Positions 51,911-59,536 of a DNA stretch of 64,000 nucleotides are shown piece after piece. The DNA is from Nonomuraea jabiensis. GTDB lineage: Bacteria; Actinomycetota; Actinomycetes; Streptosporangiales; Streptosporangiaceae. The notes under the pieces are model-generated. The model had not been told where the DNA came from. It did not search any database and saw only the letters and a program-made list of their open reading frames with translations. The translations under genes were made by a program, and so were the position numbers. Position 1 is the first letter of the stretch, and every line of letters starts with the position of its first letter. The stretch spans positions 8,258,501 through 8,322,500 of the forward strand of contig NZ_JACHMB010000001.1 of the NCBI RefSeq assembly GCF_014204795.1, read 5' to 3'.

Positions 51911-52342
51911 CTACCGGGCGGCGTCCCAGCCGTAGGTCTTCATGAGCCGGGCCGCCACCCGCGCAAAGCGGTCGCCGTCGAGCACCGCGCCCTCGCGCCG
52001 GATGTCGTCCTCGTCCAGCACGAACACCCGGTCCAGCCGCACGTACGACACCCGCCCGTCCCGGCCCCAGGCGCCCAGCTCCACCCAGTCGGGCCCGTCG
52101 TCGCCCTTGCTGGACAGCATCACGCCGAGGAGCCTGCGCCCGGTCCGGCCCACGACCAGCAGGGGACGGTCCTTGCCGCGGGACGGGTCCTCCTCGTAAG
52201 GGACCCAGGCCCAGACGATCTCCCCCGGGTCGGCCAGGCCGTCGAGGTCGGGGGAGTAGGACAGGGTGGCCGAGCCGCCGAGGGAGTGGATCTCGCGTAC
52301 CGCGCCCCTGACGGGCCGGGGGTCCTCACCTAGATCGCGCAT
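51911..52342 (-). CDS. PemK/MazF-like protein, solitary
   Basis: 143 residues. The core (PGEIVWAWVPYEEDPSRGKD, RPLLVVGRTGRRLLGVMLSS) has the strand order and the R-P-L-L-V-V pattern of the PemK/MazF fold, whose members are usually endoribonuclease toxins. No antitoxin gene (a small AbrB- or RHH-type protein) is next to it: the adjacent sequence is a degraded glycosyltransferase on one side and a convergent LacI gene on the other. The usual toxin elements (an initial Gly-Glu-Ile/Val with Trp) are present, but catalytic activity cannot be judged. It may be a domesticated or single-copy member. Confidence 0.65.
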   Translation of the reverse strand: MRDLGEDPRPVRGAVREIHSLGGSATLSYSPDLDGLADPGEIVWAWVPYEEDPSRGKDRPLLVVGRTGRRLLGVMLSSKGDDGPDWVELGAWGRDGRVSYVRLDRVFVLDEDDIRREGAVLDGDRFARVAARLMKTYGWDAAR

Positions 52343-53111
52343 TGGGGGAGCCTACGGCGGCGCGCCGCCGAAATCCAGCCGGATCCCCTCCTCGCGGGGC
52401 GGCCGGCTGCCCCCGCCGGGCCGATGACCTCGGGCAGGGTGCTGTCCCGCGTGGCCACGACCGGGGTGCCGCTGGCCAGCGCCTCCAGCGCGACCAGGCC
52501 GAACGTCTCCACCGGGCCGGGCGCGAGGGCCACGTCCGCGGTCGCGAGCAGCGCGGCCAGCGCGTCCCGGTCGGCGAGGTGGCCGAGGAAGCGGACCGGC
52601 AGCCCGTCGGCCAGCCGGGTGAGCCTGGCCCGCAGCGGGCCGTCGCCGGCCACCGCGAGCACGGCCGGCACGCCCCTGCGGCGCAGCTCGGCGAGGGCGC
52701 GGATGGAGCGGTCGGGCCGCTTCTCGGGGGGACAGGCGGCCGCAGTGCACCAGCAGCGCCTTGCCCCGCGCGGCCAGGCGGGAGCGCAGGCCGGGGTCGA
52801 GGCGCTCGGGGAGAACGTGGCGAGGTCCACGCCGAGCGGCACCCGGACCAGGTTGGGAACGCCCAGCCTGGCGAACTCGGCCGCGGCCCAGCCGGTCGTG
52901 CACACCACGGTCAGCGCGCCGCGGGCGGTGATCACCCGGTAGCCGCCGAGGCCGGGGACCACCGGTCCCGGCAGGGTGATGACCCGTCCGGCCGGGGTCC
53001 GCTCGTCGCGGGCCGCCGCGCCGGGGACGACCAGGACGGGCTCGTGTCCCGCCGCCGCGTAGCCGGCGCCGAGCTCATGCAGGGGGCGGTGCCGGAGGTA
53101 TGCATGGTGGC
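52343..53111 (-). pseudogene. Glycosyltransferase family 4 remnant, truncated and frameshifted
   Basis: On the minus strand recognisable GT4/GT-B pieces occur in order but in different phases. LHELGAGYAAAGHEPVLVVP and VVCTTGWAAAEFARLGVPNL are in one phase. ERLDPGLRSRLAARGKALLV appears after a shift near 52800. Then ALAELRRRGVPAVLAVAGDG and LATADVALAPGPVETFGLVA, LEALASGTPVVATRDSTLPE follow back in the first phase. The donor-binding E-x-x-x-x-x-x-x-E segment is present. The first residues of the N-terminal domain and the C terminus are missing. The gene lacks a start and is not expected to work. Confidence 0.7.
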
Positions 53112-53184
53112 CGGCAGGAGTTCACGGCCGGTTCATCGCCGCGGTCTATCGTCCTGGTGACGTCGAGACGATGGGGAAACCCTC

Positions 53185-54297
53185 ATGGAGCACGTGACGT
53201 TCCTGGTCGCCGTGGTGATCATCACGGCGCTGGCGTTCGACTTCACCAACGGCTTCCACGACACGGCCAACGCGATGGCCACCTCGATCGCGACCGGCGC
53301 GCTGCGGCCGAAAGTGGCGGTGGCGATCTCGGGCGTGCTGAACGTGGTGGGCGCGTTCCTGTCGGTCGAGGTGGCCAGGACGATCTCGGGCGGGATCGTG
53401 GACGACACCCTGGTGACCCCGCCGATGATCTTCGCGGGGCTGATCGGCGCGATCCTGTGGAACCTGCTCACCTGGCTCCTGGGGCTGCCGTCCAGCTCCT
53501 CGCACGCGCTGTTCGGCGGGCTCATCGGCGCGGTGTGGGTGGGCGCCGGCATCCAGGGCGTGAACTTCGGCACGGTGGTGCAGAAGATCCTCATCCCGGC
53601 GGTGGCCTCGCCGCTGATCGCCGGGTTCGTCGCGATGACCGCCACCTTCCTGGCGTACTCGCTCACCGCCAGGTCCCGGCACGAGTCGGTGACGGGCACG
53701 TTCCGGTTCGGGCAGATCGTCTCGGCCTCGCTGGTGTCGCTGGCCCACGGCACCAACGACGCCCAGAAGACCATGGGCGTCATCACGCTCACGCTGATCT
53801 CCTCCGGGGCGCTGGCCTCCGGCTCGAACCCGCCGCTGTGGGTGATCGCCGCCGCCGGGCTGGCCATCGGGCTGGGCACGTACCTCGGGGGCTGGCGGAT
53901 CATCCGCACCATGGGCAAGGGCCTCACCGAGATCGAGTCGCCGCAGGGCTTCGCCGCCGAGGCGAGCGCGACCACGGTCATCCTCGCCTCCTCCCACCTG
54001 GGGTTCGCGCTGTCGACCACGCAGGTGGTGTCCGGCGCGATCCTCGGCACCGGGCTGGGCCGCCGGCTGGCCAAGGTGCGCTGGAGCGTGGCGGGCCGGA
54101 TGGCGCTGGCCTGGCTGCTGACCCTGCCGGCCGCCGCCGCGGTGGGCGCGGTCGTGGCGGCCGTGGCCACCACCGGCACCCTCGGCGTCGCCGTCACCGC
54201 GCTGGTGGCGATCGCGGCGGCGGGCGGCCTGTACGCGGCCGGCCGGAGAGAACCCGTTCACGCGGGCAACGTCAACGACGTGCCTGCCCCGGTCTGA
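53185..54297 (+). CDS. Inorganic phosphate transporter, PiT family
   Basis: 370 residues with about ten membrane helices. Family signatures are FDFTNGFHDTANAMATSIAT near the N terminus and VSLAHGTNDAQKTMGVITLT in the second half; both contain the paired GFHDTANA/HGTNDAQ motifs of PiT (PHO4) carriers, which import phosphate with protons or metal-phosphate complexes. The ATG at 53185 is preceded by a weak site. A 77-residue membrane protein gene follows 13 bases downstream and is likely co-transcribed. No Pho-box was searched for in detail. Confidence 0.93.
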   Translation: MEHVTFLVAVVIITALAFDFTNGFHDTANAMATSIATGALRPKVAVAISGVLNVVGAFLSVEVARTISGGIVDDTLVTPPMIFAGLIGAILWNLLTWLLGLPSSSSHALFGGLIGAVWVGAGIQGVNFGTVVQKILIPAVASPLIAGFVAMTATFLAYSLTARSRHESVTGTFRFGQIVSASLVSLAHGTNDAQKTMGVITLTLISSGALASGSNPPLWVIAAAGLAIGLGTYLGGWRIIRTMGKGLTEIESPQGFAAEASATTVILASSHLGFALSTTQVVSGAILGTGLGRRLAKVRWSVAGRMALAWLLTLPAAAAVGAVVAAVATTGTLGVAVTALVAIAAAGGLYAAGRREPVHAGNVNDVPAPV

Positions 54298-54310
54298 AGG
54301 GCGGACGCCG

Positions 54311-54544
54311 ATGAACATCAAATGGGACGCCCTCGGGCAGGTCTTCGTCGTCAGCCTGGCCGTCAGCGTGGTCGTCGTGGCGGTCTTCTCGCTCGGCGCG
54401 CTGGCGCTCGCCGCCCGCCAGTCCGCCCAGGAGCGGGGGAGCGGCACCGGCGCCGGCGGCCTGGCCGCGGCCGTCCTGTGCTTCACCGCCTGCGCCGCCG
54501 TCGTGCTGTACGGCATCTATTTGATCGTCCCGCAGTTCCACTGA
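54311..54544 (+). CDS. Small two-helix membrane protein, companion of the PiT transporter
   Basis: 77 residues with two hydrophobic helices (VFVVSLAVSVVVVAVFSLGA and LAAAVLCFTACAAVVLYGIY) joined by a Gly/Ser-rich loop. It starts 13 bases after the PiT gene with a GGACGCCGATG context. Small proteins of this type often follow PiT genes in actinobacteria, but no function is known. Its last 28 bases overlap the convergent epoxide hydrolase gene. Confidence 0.75.
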   Translation: MNIKWDALGQVFVVSLAVSVVVVAVFSLGALALAARQSAQERGSGTGAGGLAAAVLCFTACAAVVLYGIYLIVPQFH

Positions 54545-55611
54545 GCGAAGAACGTTCTGATGTCGGCGGCCAGCAGCTCGGGGGCCTCCAGGGCGGCGTA
54601 GTGGCCGCCCGTCGCGAACTCCGACCAGTGCACCACGTTGTGCGCCCGCTCGGCGTAGCGCCGGACCGTGCTGTCCCCGGGGAAGACCGCCACGCCCGTC
54701 GGGGTCCCGCCCGGCGCGTCCGGAACCGCCCAGTCGCCGCCGCTCTCCCGGTAGATGCGGGTGGAGGAGCCCGCCGTGCCGGTGAGCCAGAGGATGGTGA
54801 CGTCGGTGAGGACGTCGTCGGCGGGGACCCCGCCCACGTCCTGCCCCCAGGAGGCGAACGCGTCGAGGGTCCAGCCGAGCAGCCCGGCCGGTGAGTCCGC
54901 CAGGGCGTACGCGAGCGTCTGCGGCCTGGTGCCCTGGATGGCGGCGTACCCGGAGAACTCCTTCCGCCACCGCTCGACGCCCCGGGCCCGCTCCAGCTCG
55001 GCCTCGGTCAGGCCCGACATGTCGTCGGTGACGAACGCGGTGAGCGCGTTCACGTGCACGCCGACCACCCGTTCGGGCGCCAGCCGTGCCACGGCGGGGG
55101 AGACCAGGGCGCCGAAGTCGCCGCCCTGCGTGCCGTACCGCTCGTAGCCGAGCCGCGCCATCAGCTCCACCCAGGCGGCGGCGACCCGCCGCACGCCCCA
55201 GCCCGGCTCCGCCGTCGGACCCGAGAACGCGAACCCCGGGATGGACGGGATGACCAGGTGGAAGTCCCGGCTGAGCGGCCCGGCGACGCGCGAGAAGTCC
55301 GCGAACGTGCTGGGCCAGCCGTGCGTCAGCAGCAGCGGCAGCGCGTCGGACCGGGGCGAGCGCACGTGCGCGAAGTGCACGCGCTGCCCGTCGATCACGG
55401 TCGTGTACTGCGGGAACGCGTTGAGCCTGGCCTCGTGCGCGCGCCAGGAGTAGCCGTCCAGCCAGTACGCGGCCAGCTCGCGCACCGCTTCGGGCGGCAC
55501 CCCGTACGACCAGCCGACGCCGTCGAGGGCGTCGGGCGAGCGGGTGCGCTCCAGCCGCTCGCGCAGGTCGTCGAGCCGGTCCTGGGATATGTCGATGACG
55601 AATGCGTCCAT
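54517..55611 (-). CDS. Epoxide hydrolase family protein (alpha/beta hydrolase with EHN domain)
   Basis: 364 residues from the ATG at 55611. The N-terminal EHN segment (DRLDDLRERLERTRSPDALD) precedes the alpha/beta hydrolase. The oxyanion motif is HGWPSTF, the nucleophile is Asp in GGDFGALVS (about residue 172), and the base is His in GGHYAALEAPELL. The Asp nucleophile, in place of Ser, identifies an epoxide hydrolase-type enzyme that opens epoxides to diols. The WYL regulator gene is divergent 42 bases away, with an inverted repeat between them, so the pair is probably a regulator and its target. Confidence 0.9.
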   Translation of the reverse strand: MDAFVIDISQDRLDDLRERLERTRSPDALDGVGWSYGVPPEAVRELAAYWLDGYSWRAHEARLNAFPQYTTVIDGQRVHFAHVRSPRSDALPLLLTHGWPSTFADFSRVAGPLSRDFHLVIPSIPGFAFSGPTAEPGWGVRRVAAAWVELMARLGYERYGTQGGDFGALVSPAVARLAPERVVGVHVNALTAFVTDDMSGLTEAELERARGVERWRKEFSGYAAIQGTRPQTLAYALADSPAGLLGWTLDAFASWGQDVGGVPADDVLTDVTILWLTGTAGSSTRIYRESGGDWAVPDAPGGTPTGVAVFPGDSTVRRYAERAHNVVHWSEFATGGHYAALEAPELLAADIRTFFAQWNCGTIK

Positions 55612-55628
55612 GCCCGCAACGCTAGGAG

Positions 55629-55657
55629 CCATTGCGGCCAGGTTCGGGCCACAATGG
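55629..55657. promoter_or_regulatory. Inverted repeat between epoxide hydrolase and WYL regulator genes
   Basis: Arms CCATTGCGGCC (55629-55639) and GGCCACAATGG (55647-55657) match in 10 of 11 positions around a 7-base spacer. The right arm includes the ATG of the regulator, so binding would block both its translation start region and the divergent promoters. Confidence 0.6.
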
Positions 55658-56607
55658 ACCCCGTGTTGGAGACCTCGGCAAGATTGCTGCGCCTGCTGGC
55701 CCTCCTGCAGGCCCGGAGCGAGTGGTCCGGCGCGGACCTGGCGGAGCGGCTCGGCGTCGCCCCCCGGACGGTGCGCCGCGACGTCGACCGGCTGCGCGGC
55801 CTCGGCTACCCGGTCCACTCGACGCCGGGCGTCTGCGGCGGCTACCGGCTGGGCGCGGGCGCGGAGCTGCCGCCGCTGCTGCTCGACGACGAGGAGGCCG
55901 TGGCGGTCGCGGTCGGCCTGCGCACCGCCGCGAACGGCACCGTGACCGGCATCGAGGAGACCTCCCTGCGCGCGCTGGCCAAGCTCGAACAGGTCCTGCC
56001 CGCCCGCCTGCGCTGGCGGGTCAACACGCTGCAGCGGCACACCGTACGCATCAATCGCGAGGGCCCCACCGTGGACGCGGACGTGCTCACCCGCGTGGCC
56101 GCCGCCTGCCGCGACCACGAGCAGCTCCGCTTCGACTACACCGGCCACCGGGGCGACAGCGCGCTCAGGAGGGCCGAGCCGCACCGCCTCGTCACCAAGG
56201 GCAACCGCTGGTACCTGGTCGGCTGGGACGCCGACCGCGGCGACTGGCGCACCTACCGGGCCGACCGGATGCGCCTGCGGACCCCGAACGGCCCCCGCTT
56301 CACACCGCGCGAGCCGCCCGCCCCCGACGTCGCCGCCTGGGTGCAGCACCGCCTCGCGCACGAGATGTGGCCGTACGAGAGCCGCTTCCTGCTGCGCGCC
56401 CCCGCCGAGCGGATCGAGGGCCGGACGGCGGGCACCGTCGAGCCGGTGGACGAGCACACCTGCCTGCTCACCCTGCGCGGCGACGACCTGCGCATGATGG
56501 CCATGGTGGTGGCGTTCCTGGACGTGGACTTCGAGGTGCTGGAGCCCGTGGAGCTGAAGGAACACCTGCGTGCTCTCGGGGAACGGCTGCTCTGCTCTAG
56601 AATCTGA
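55654..56607 (+). CDS. YafY/WYL-domain transcriptional regulator
   Basis: 317 residues. The N-terminal winged helix is ARLLRLLALLQARSEWSGAD, LAERLGVAPRTVRRDVDRLR, and the middle carries the WYL core (KGNRWYLVGWDADRGDWRTY). The C-terminal WCX extension (LRGDDLRMMAMVVAFLDVDF) is present. WYL proteins act as ligand-responsive regulators, some responding to nucleic acids or nucleotides. The gene is divergent from the epoxide hydrolase and overlaps a palindrome at its start codon, so it probably represses itself and that gene. Confidence 0.92.
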   Translation: MDPVLETSARLLRLLALLQARSEWSGADLAERLGVAPRTVRRDVDRLRGLGYPVHSTPGVCGGYRLGAGAELPPLLLDDEEAVAVAVGLRTAANGTVTGIEETSLRALAKLEQVLPARLRWRVNTLQRHTVRINREGPTVDADVLTRVAAACRDHEQLRFDYTGHRGDSALRRAEPHRLVTKGNRWYLVGWDADRGDWRTYRADRMRLRTPNGPRFTPREPPAPDVAAWVQHRLAHEMWPYESRFLLRAPAERIEGRTAGTVEPVDEHTCLLTLRGDDLRMMAMVVAFLDVDFEVLEPVELKEHLRALGERLLCSRI

Positions 56608-56611
56608 TTCT

Positions 56612-57391
56612 GTGTCAGCCTTCTTCACGCAGAAGAAGGGCGAGCTGGTGCCCGCGCCGCACGCCCGAGGTCCCTGGTCCCCCGACATGCTCCACGGCCG
56701 CCTGCTCGGCGGGCTCGCCGCCCGCGCCATCGAGCGGCGTTACGCCCAGCCGGGGCTGCAGTTCGCCCGCCTGACGGTCGACCTGTTCCGCAACAGCCCG
56801 ATGGTGCCGGTCACGGTGGAGACCTCGCTGGTCCGGGCCGGGCGCAGGATCCTCGTGGCCGACGCCGTGATCACCACCGAGCAGGGGGCGATCGGGCGGG
56901 CCGGCGCGGTGCTGCTGCGGCAGGGGGAGCAGCCGGAGGGGGAGCAGACGTTCGTCACGCCCCCGTGGGACACGCCCGCGCCCTCCGGGCCGCCGGTGGA
57001 CGGGCAGGCCTCGTGGAAGCCGCCGTTCGACCTGTGGCGCGTGACCGAGTGGGCGGCGCCCGGGCCGGGACGGGTGTGGCTGCGGGAGTCGTATCCGCTG
57101 GTGGACGAGGAGCCTTTGACGCCGTTCGTACGCGCGGCGCTGGCCGCCGACTTCGCCAGCCCGCTGAGCAACTCCGGGGTGGACGGGCTGCGCTTCATCA
57201 ACGCCGACTACACGCTGACGCTCGCCCGGCTCCCGTCCGCGGAGCTGATCGGGGTCGAGGCCACCGGCCACCTGTCCGCCGGCGGGGTCGCCACGGGGCA
57301 CGTCACCATGCATGACGCGAGCGGGCCGTTCGGGTTCTGCGTGGTCACGGCGGTCGCCAACACGGTCGGCATCGGCGGCCGCCAGTCCTGA
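56612..57391 (+). CDS. Acyl-CoA thioesterase-like hotdog protein
   Basis: 259 residues from the GTG at 56612, four bases after the WYL stop. Two hotdog domains are apparent: GPWSPDMLHGRLLGGLAARA with VDLFRNSPMVPVTVETSLVR in the first, and GLRFINADYTLTLARLP in the second. Double-hotdog thioesterases release fatty acids from CoA. The canonical catalytic residues are not evident, as is common in this diverse family. It is probably co-transcribed with the regulator. Confidence 0.75.
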   Translation: MSAFFTQKKGELVPAPHARGPWSPDMLHGRLLGGLAARAIERRYAQPGLQFARLTVDLFRNSPMVPVTVETSLVRAGRRILVADAVITTEQGAIGRAGAVLLRQGEQPEGEQTFVTPPWDTPAPSGPPVDGQASWKPPFDLWRVTEWAAPGPGRVWLRESYPLVDEEPLTPFVRAALAADFASPLSNSGVDGLRFINADYTLTLARLPSAELIGVEATGHLSAGGVATGHVTMHDASGPFGFCVVTAVANTVGIGGRQS

Positions 57392-57426
57392 CGGGATTGT
57401 CGTACCCGTGGCGTAACGTTCCGCGG

Positions 57427-58851
57427 GTGCGTTCAGCTGTGCGTCTCGCTGCCGGGGACGGGTTCCATCTCGATGCCGTGACCTGCGTCGACGACCATCG
57501 CGGGTGGTCGGCGGCGGAGCTGGGCTCCGGGCACCGCCTGGTGCTGGTGCGCCGGGGCCTGTTCCGGCGCAAGGCGGACGGCCGGGCCGCCGTGATCGAC
57601 CCGACGATGGCCTACCTCGGGGTGCCCGGCGAGGAGGAGCACTTCGCCCATCCGGCGGGGGGCGACGTGTGCACCTCGGTGTCGCTGACGCCGGAGCTGT
57701 GGCGCACCCTCGCGGGGGAGGGCCCGCCGGGGCGGCCGACCCTGTACGTGGACGCCCGGCTCGACCTCGCCCATCGGAAGGTGCTGGCGGCGGTGCGGGG
57801 CGGGGACACGGCTTTCGAGCTGGCCGAGTCCTTGCTCTCCCTCATCGGCGCCGCCCTCGCCCAACTGGGCCCACGGCCTGCGGCGGCCTCTTCCGGCTCG
57901 GGTGCCATGCTTCGCCCCGGAGCGAGCACCGCGGAGGCGTCCGTGCCCAGGACGACGGCGCCCGCCTTCGCGCCGGACAGCCCCGAAGCGCCGGCTCTCG
58001 GGACGGGTGCCACCGAGGCCACCACCAGCGCGCCGCCCGCCCCTCGGCCGGGTGGTGGTGAGGCCGCCGCCAGTGCGGCGCCTGCTTCTCGGCCGGGTGG
58101 TGGTGAGGCCGCCGCCAGCGCCGCACCCGCCCCTCGGCCGGGCGGTGCCGACGTGATGCCCGTCCCCTGGCCGGGTGGCGGGGATCCCGATGCCGCTGGA
58201 GCGTCCGCTGTCCGGCTGAGCGTCACTGAGGCGATCGCCGACGTGATGCCCGTCCCCTGGCCGGGTGGCGGGGATCCCGATGCCGCTGGAGCGTCCGCTG
58301 TCCGGCTGAGCGTCACTGAGGCGATCGCCGGCGTGATGCCCGGCCCTCGGTCGGGTGGCGCCGATATCGACGTCGTCGGAGCGTCTGCTTCTCGGACGGT
58401 CGGCGCCGGGGCGGGTGGCGTGGGAGCTGCCACCAGGGGGCGGGGCGTCGGGGAGGTGGATGCGATCGAAAGGCGGCCCTCCCCGGTGGGTCGTTCCAGG
58501 GGCGGCGGGGTGAGATCCGGTGCGGCGATCACCGATGCTGCCCGGGAGGCCATCGCCGCCGATCATCCGGCGGCCGGTGGGCTGATGTCGCTGGCCGAGC
58601 TCCTGGCCGTCTCGCCGTACCAGCTCAGCCGGGCGTTCACCCGGGAGCTGGGCGTCTCACTGACCCACTACCGCAACCGCGTGCGCGTGGGCCGGGCGCT
58701 CGACCGGCTGGAGAACGGCGAGCCGAGCCTGGCCGGGCTGGCCGCCGACCTCGGGTTCGCCGACCAGGCGCATCTCACCCGGACGATCCGCCACCACGTC
58801 GGCCACACCCCGACCGCCCTGCGCCGCCTGCTCGCCCCCCGCACTCCCTGA
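57427..58851 (+). CDS. AraC family regulator with repeat-expanded linker
   Basis: 474 residues from the GTG at 57427; a TTG at 57397 would add 10. The N-terminal cupin-like sensor spans about 1-140. The C-terminal AraC DNA-binding domain (about 365-474) has two helix-turn-helix motifs: SLAELLAVSPYQLSRAFTRE and SLAGLAADLGFADQAHLTRT, followed by GHTPTALRR. Between them lie about 220 residues of Pro/Ala/Gly-rich low complexity, including two identical 90-bp repeats (58150-58329), related shorter repeats upstream (58030-58145) and a degenerate third copy after them. Typical members have a short linker. Target genes unknown. Confidence 0.82.
   Translation: MRSAVRLAAGDGFHLDAVTCVDDHRGWSAAELGSGHRLVLVRRGLFRRKADGRAAVIDPTMAYLGVPGEEEHFAHPAGGDVCTSVSLTPELWRTLAGEGPPGRPTLYVDARLDLAHRKVLAAVRGGDTAFELAESLLSLIGAALAQLGPRPAAASSGSGAMLRPGASTAEASVPRTTAPAFAPDSPEAPALGTGATEATTSAPPAPRPGGGEAAASAAPASRPGGGEAAASAAPAPRPGGADVMPVPWPGGGDPDAAGASAVRLSVTEAIADVMPVPWPGGGDPDAAGASAVRLSVTEAIAGVMPGPRSGGADIDVVGASASRTVGAGAGGVGAATRGRGVGEVDAIERRPSPVGRSRGGGVRSGAAITDAAREAIAADHPAAGGLMSLAELLAVSPYQLSRAFTRELGVSLTHYRNRVRVGRALDRLENGEPSLAGLAADLGFADQAHLTRTIRHHVGHTPTALRRLLAPRTP
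58150..58329 (+). repeat. 90-bp coding tandem duplication in the AraC linker
   Basis: Two identical 90-bp units (58150-58239 and 58240-58329), starting GACGTGATGCCCGTCCCCTG. A third, diverged copy begins at 58330. Identical copies in a fast-evolving region imply very recent duplication. Confidence 0.85.
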
Positions 58852-58878
58852 ACGAGAGCGCGCGGGGCACCAAGCGAG

Positions 58879-59229
58879 TCAGCCGGGCATGATGCAGAAG
58901 GGGTGGCCTTCGGGGTCGAGGAGCACGGTCCAGTCGCCGCCGCCCGGCTGGAAGTCGGGCATGGTGGCGCCGAGCTCGGCCAGTTCCTTCATGGCGGCCT
59001 CGACGTCGGGGACCATGAAGTCGAGGTGCACGTGCTTCCCGCTGTCCGGCCAGGCCGGGCCCCGGTAGCCGTCGATCCGCTGGAAACCGACCGAGACCGG
59101 GCCGCCCTCGAGGCTGACGAAGTCGGGGTCGCCTGAGGTGATCCGCCAGCCGGTGGCCTGGGCGTAGAAGGACGCCAGGGTGGCGGGATCGGCGCAGTCG
59201 ATGACGATGGAGGTAAGTGTCGCTGTCAT
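58879..59229 (-). CDS. VOC family (glyoxalase/bleomycin-resistance-like) protein
   Basis: 116 residues from the ATG at 59229. A single VOC module is visible: LTSIVIDCADPATLASFYAQ at the N terminus, FVSLEGGPVSVGFQRID in the middle, and the closing LLDPEGHPFCIMPG with the conserved metal/His position (HPFC). Candidate metal ligands are His in HVHLDFMV and the terminal His. Members include dioxygenases, isomerases and antibiotic-binding proteins; substrate unknown. It is convergent with the AraC gene. Confidence 0.87.
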   Translation of the reverse strand: MTATLTSIVIDCADPATLASFYAQATGWRITSGDPDFVSLEGGPVSVGFQRIDGYRGPAWPDSGKHVHLDFMVPDVEAAMKELAELGATMPDFQPGGGDWTVLLDPEGHPFCIMPG

Positions 59230-59536
59230 GCGCCCAGCCTGGCGGCGACGCGGCGGCCAGGTCTTGAACATCCTTGCACCACCGCCCCCCCACATTGACC
59301 GCCACCGTGCCCGGTTGCCACCGTGCCCGGTTGCCACCGCTCCCGGTTGCCGGGGTGCCACCGCATCGACCGCCACCACACCTGACCGCCGTCTACCGGT
59401 AGGGCCGCTGCTTACCGGTGCGGCCGGGGCGCGGCGGTGGTGGCGCGGCCGGGACCGGGGCCGGGGCGCTGGGCGGCCGGGTGGTGTGGCCGACGGGGCT
59501 CCGGGGGCGGCGGTCGGGTGCGGGTGGTGGTGTGGG
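59230..59536. other. 307-nt gap with 16-bp repeats
   Basis: Three tandem 16-bp units, GCCACCGTGCCCGGTT (59301-59316 and 59317-59332) and a variant (59333-59348), lie in this stretch. The rest is G/C-rich without coding signs. The end (59500-59536) is the 3' end region of the 6-phosphogluconate dehydrogenase gene, where a terminator is expected, but no clean stem was found. Confidence 0.6.
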
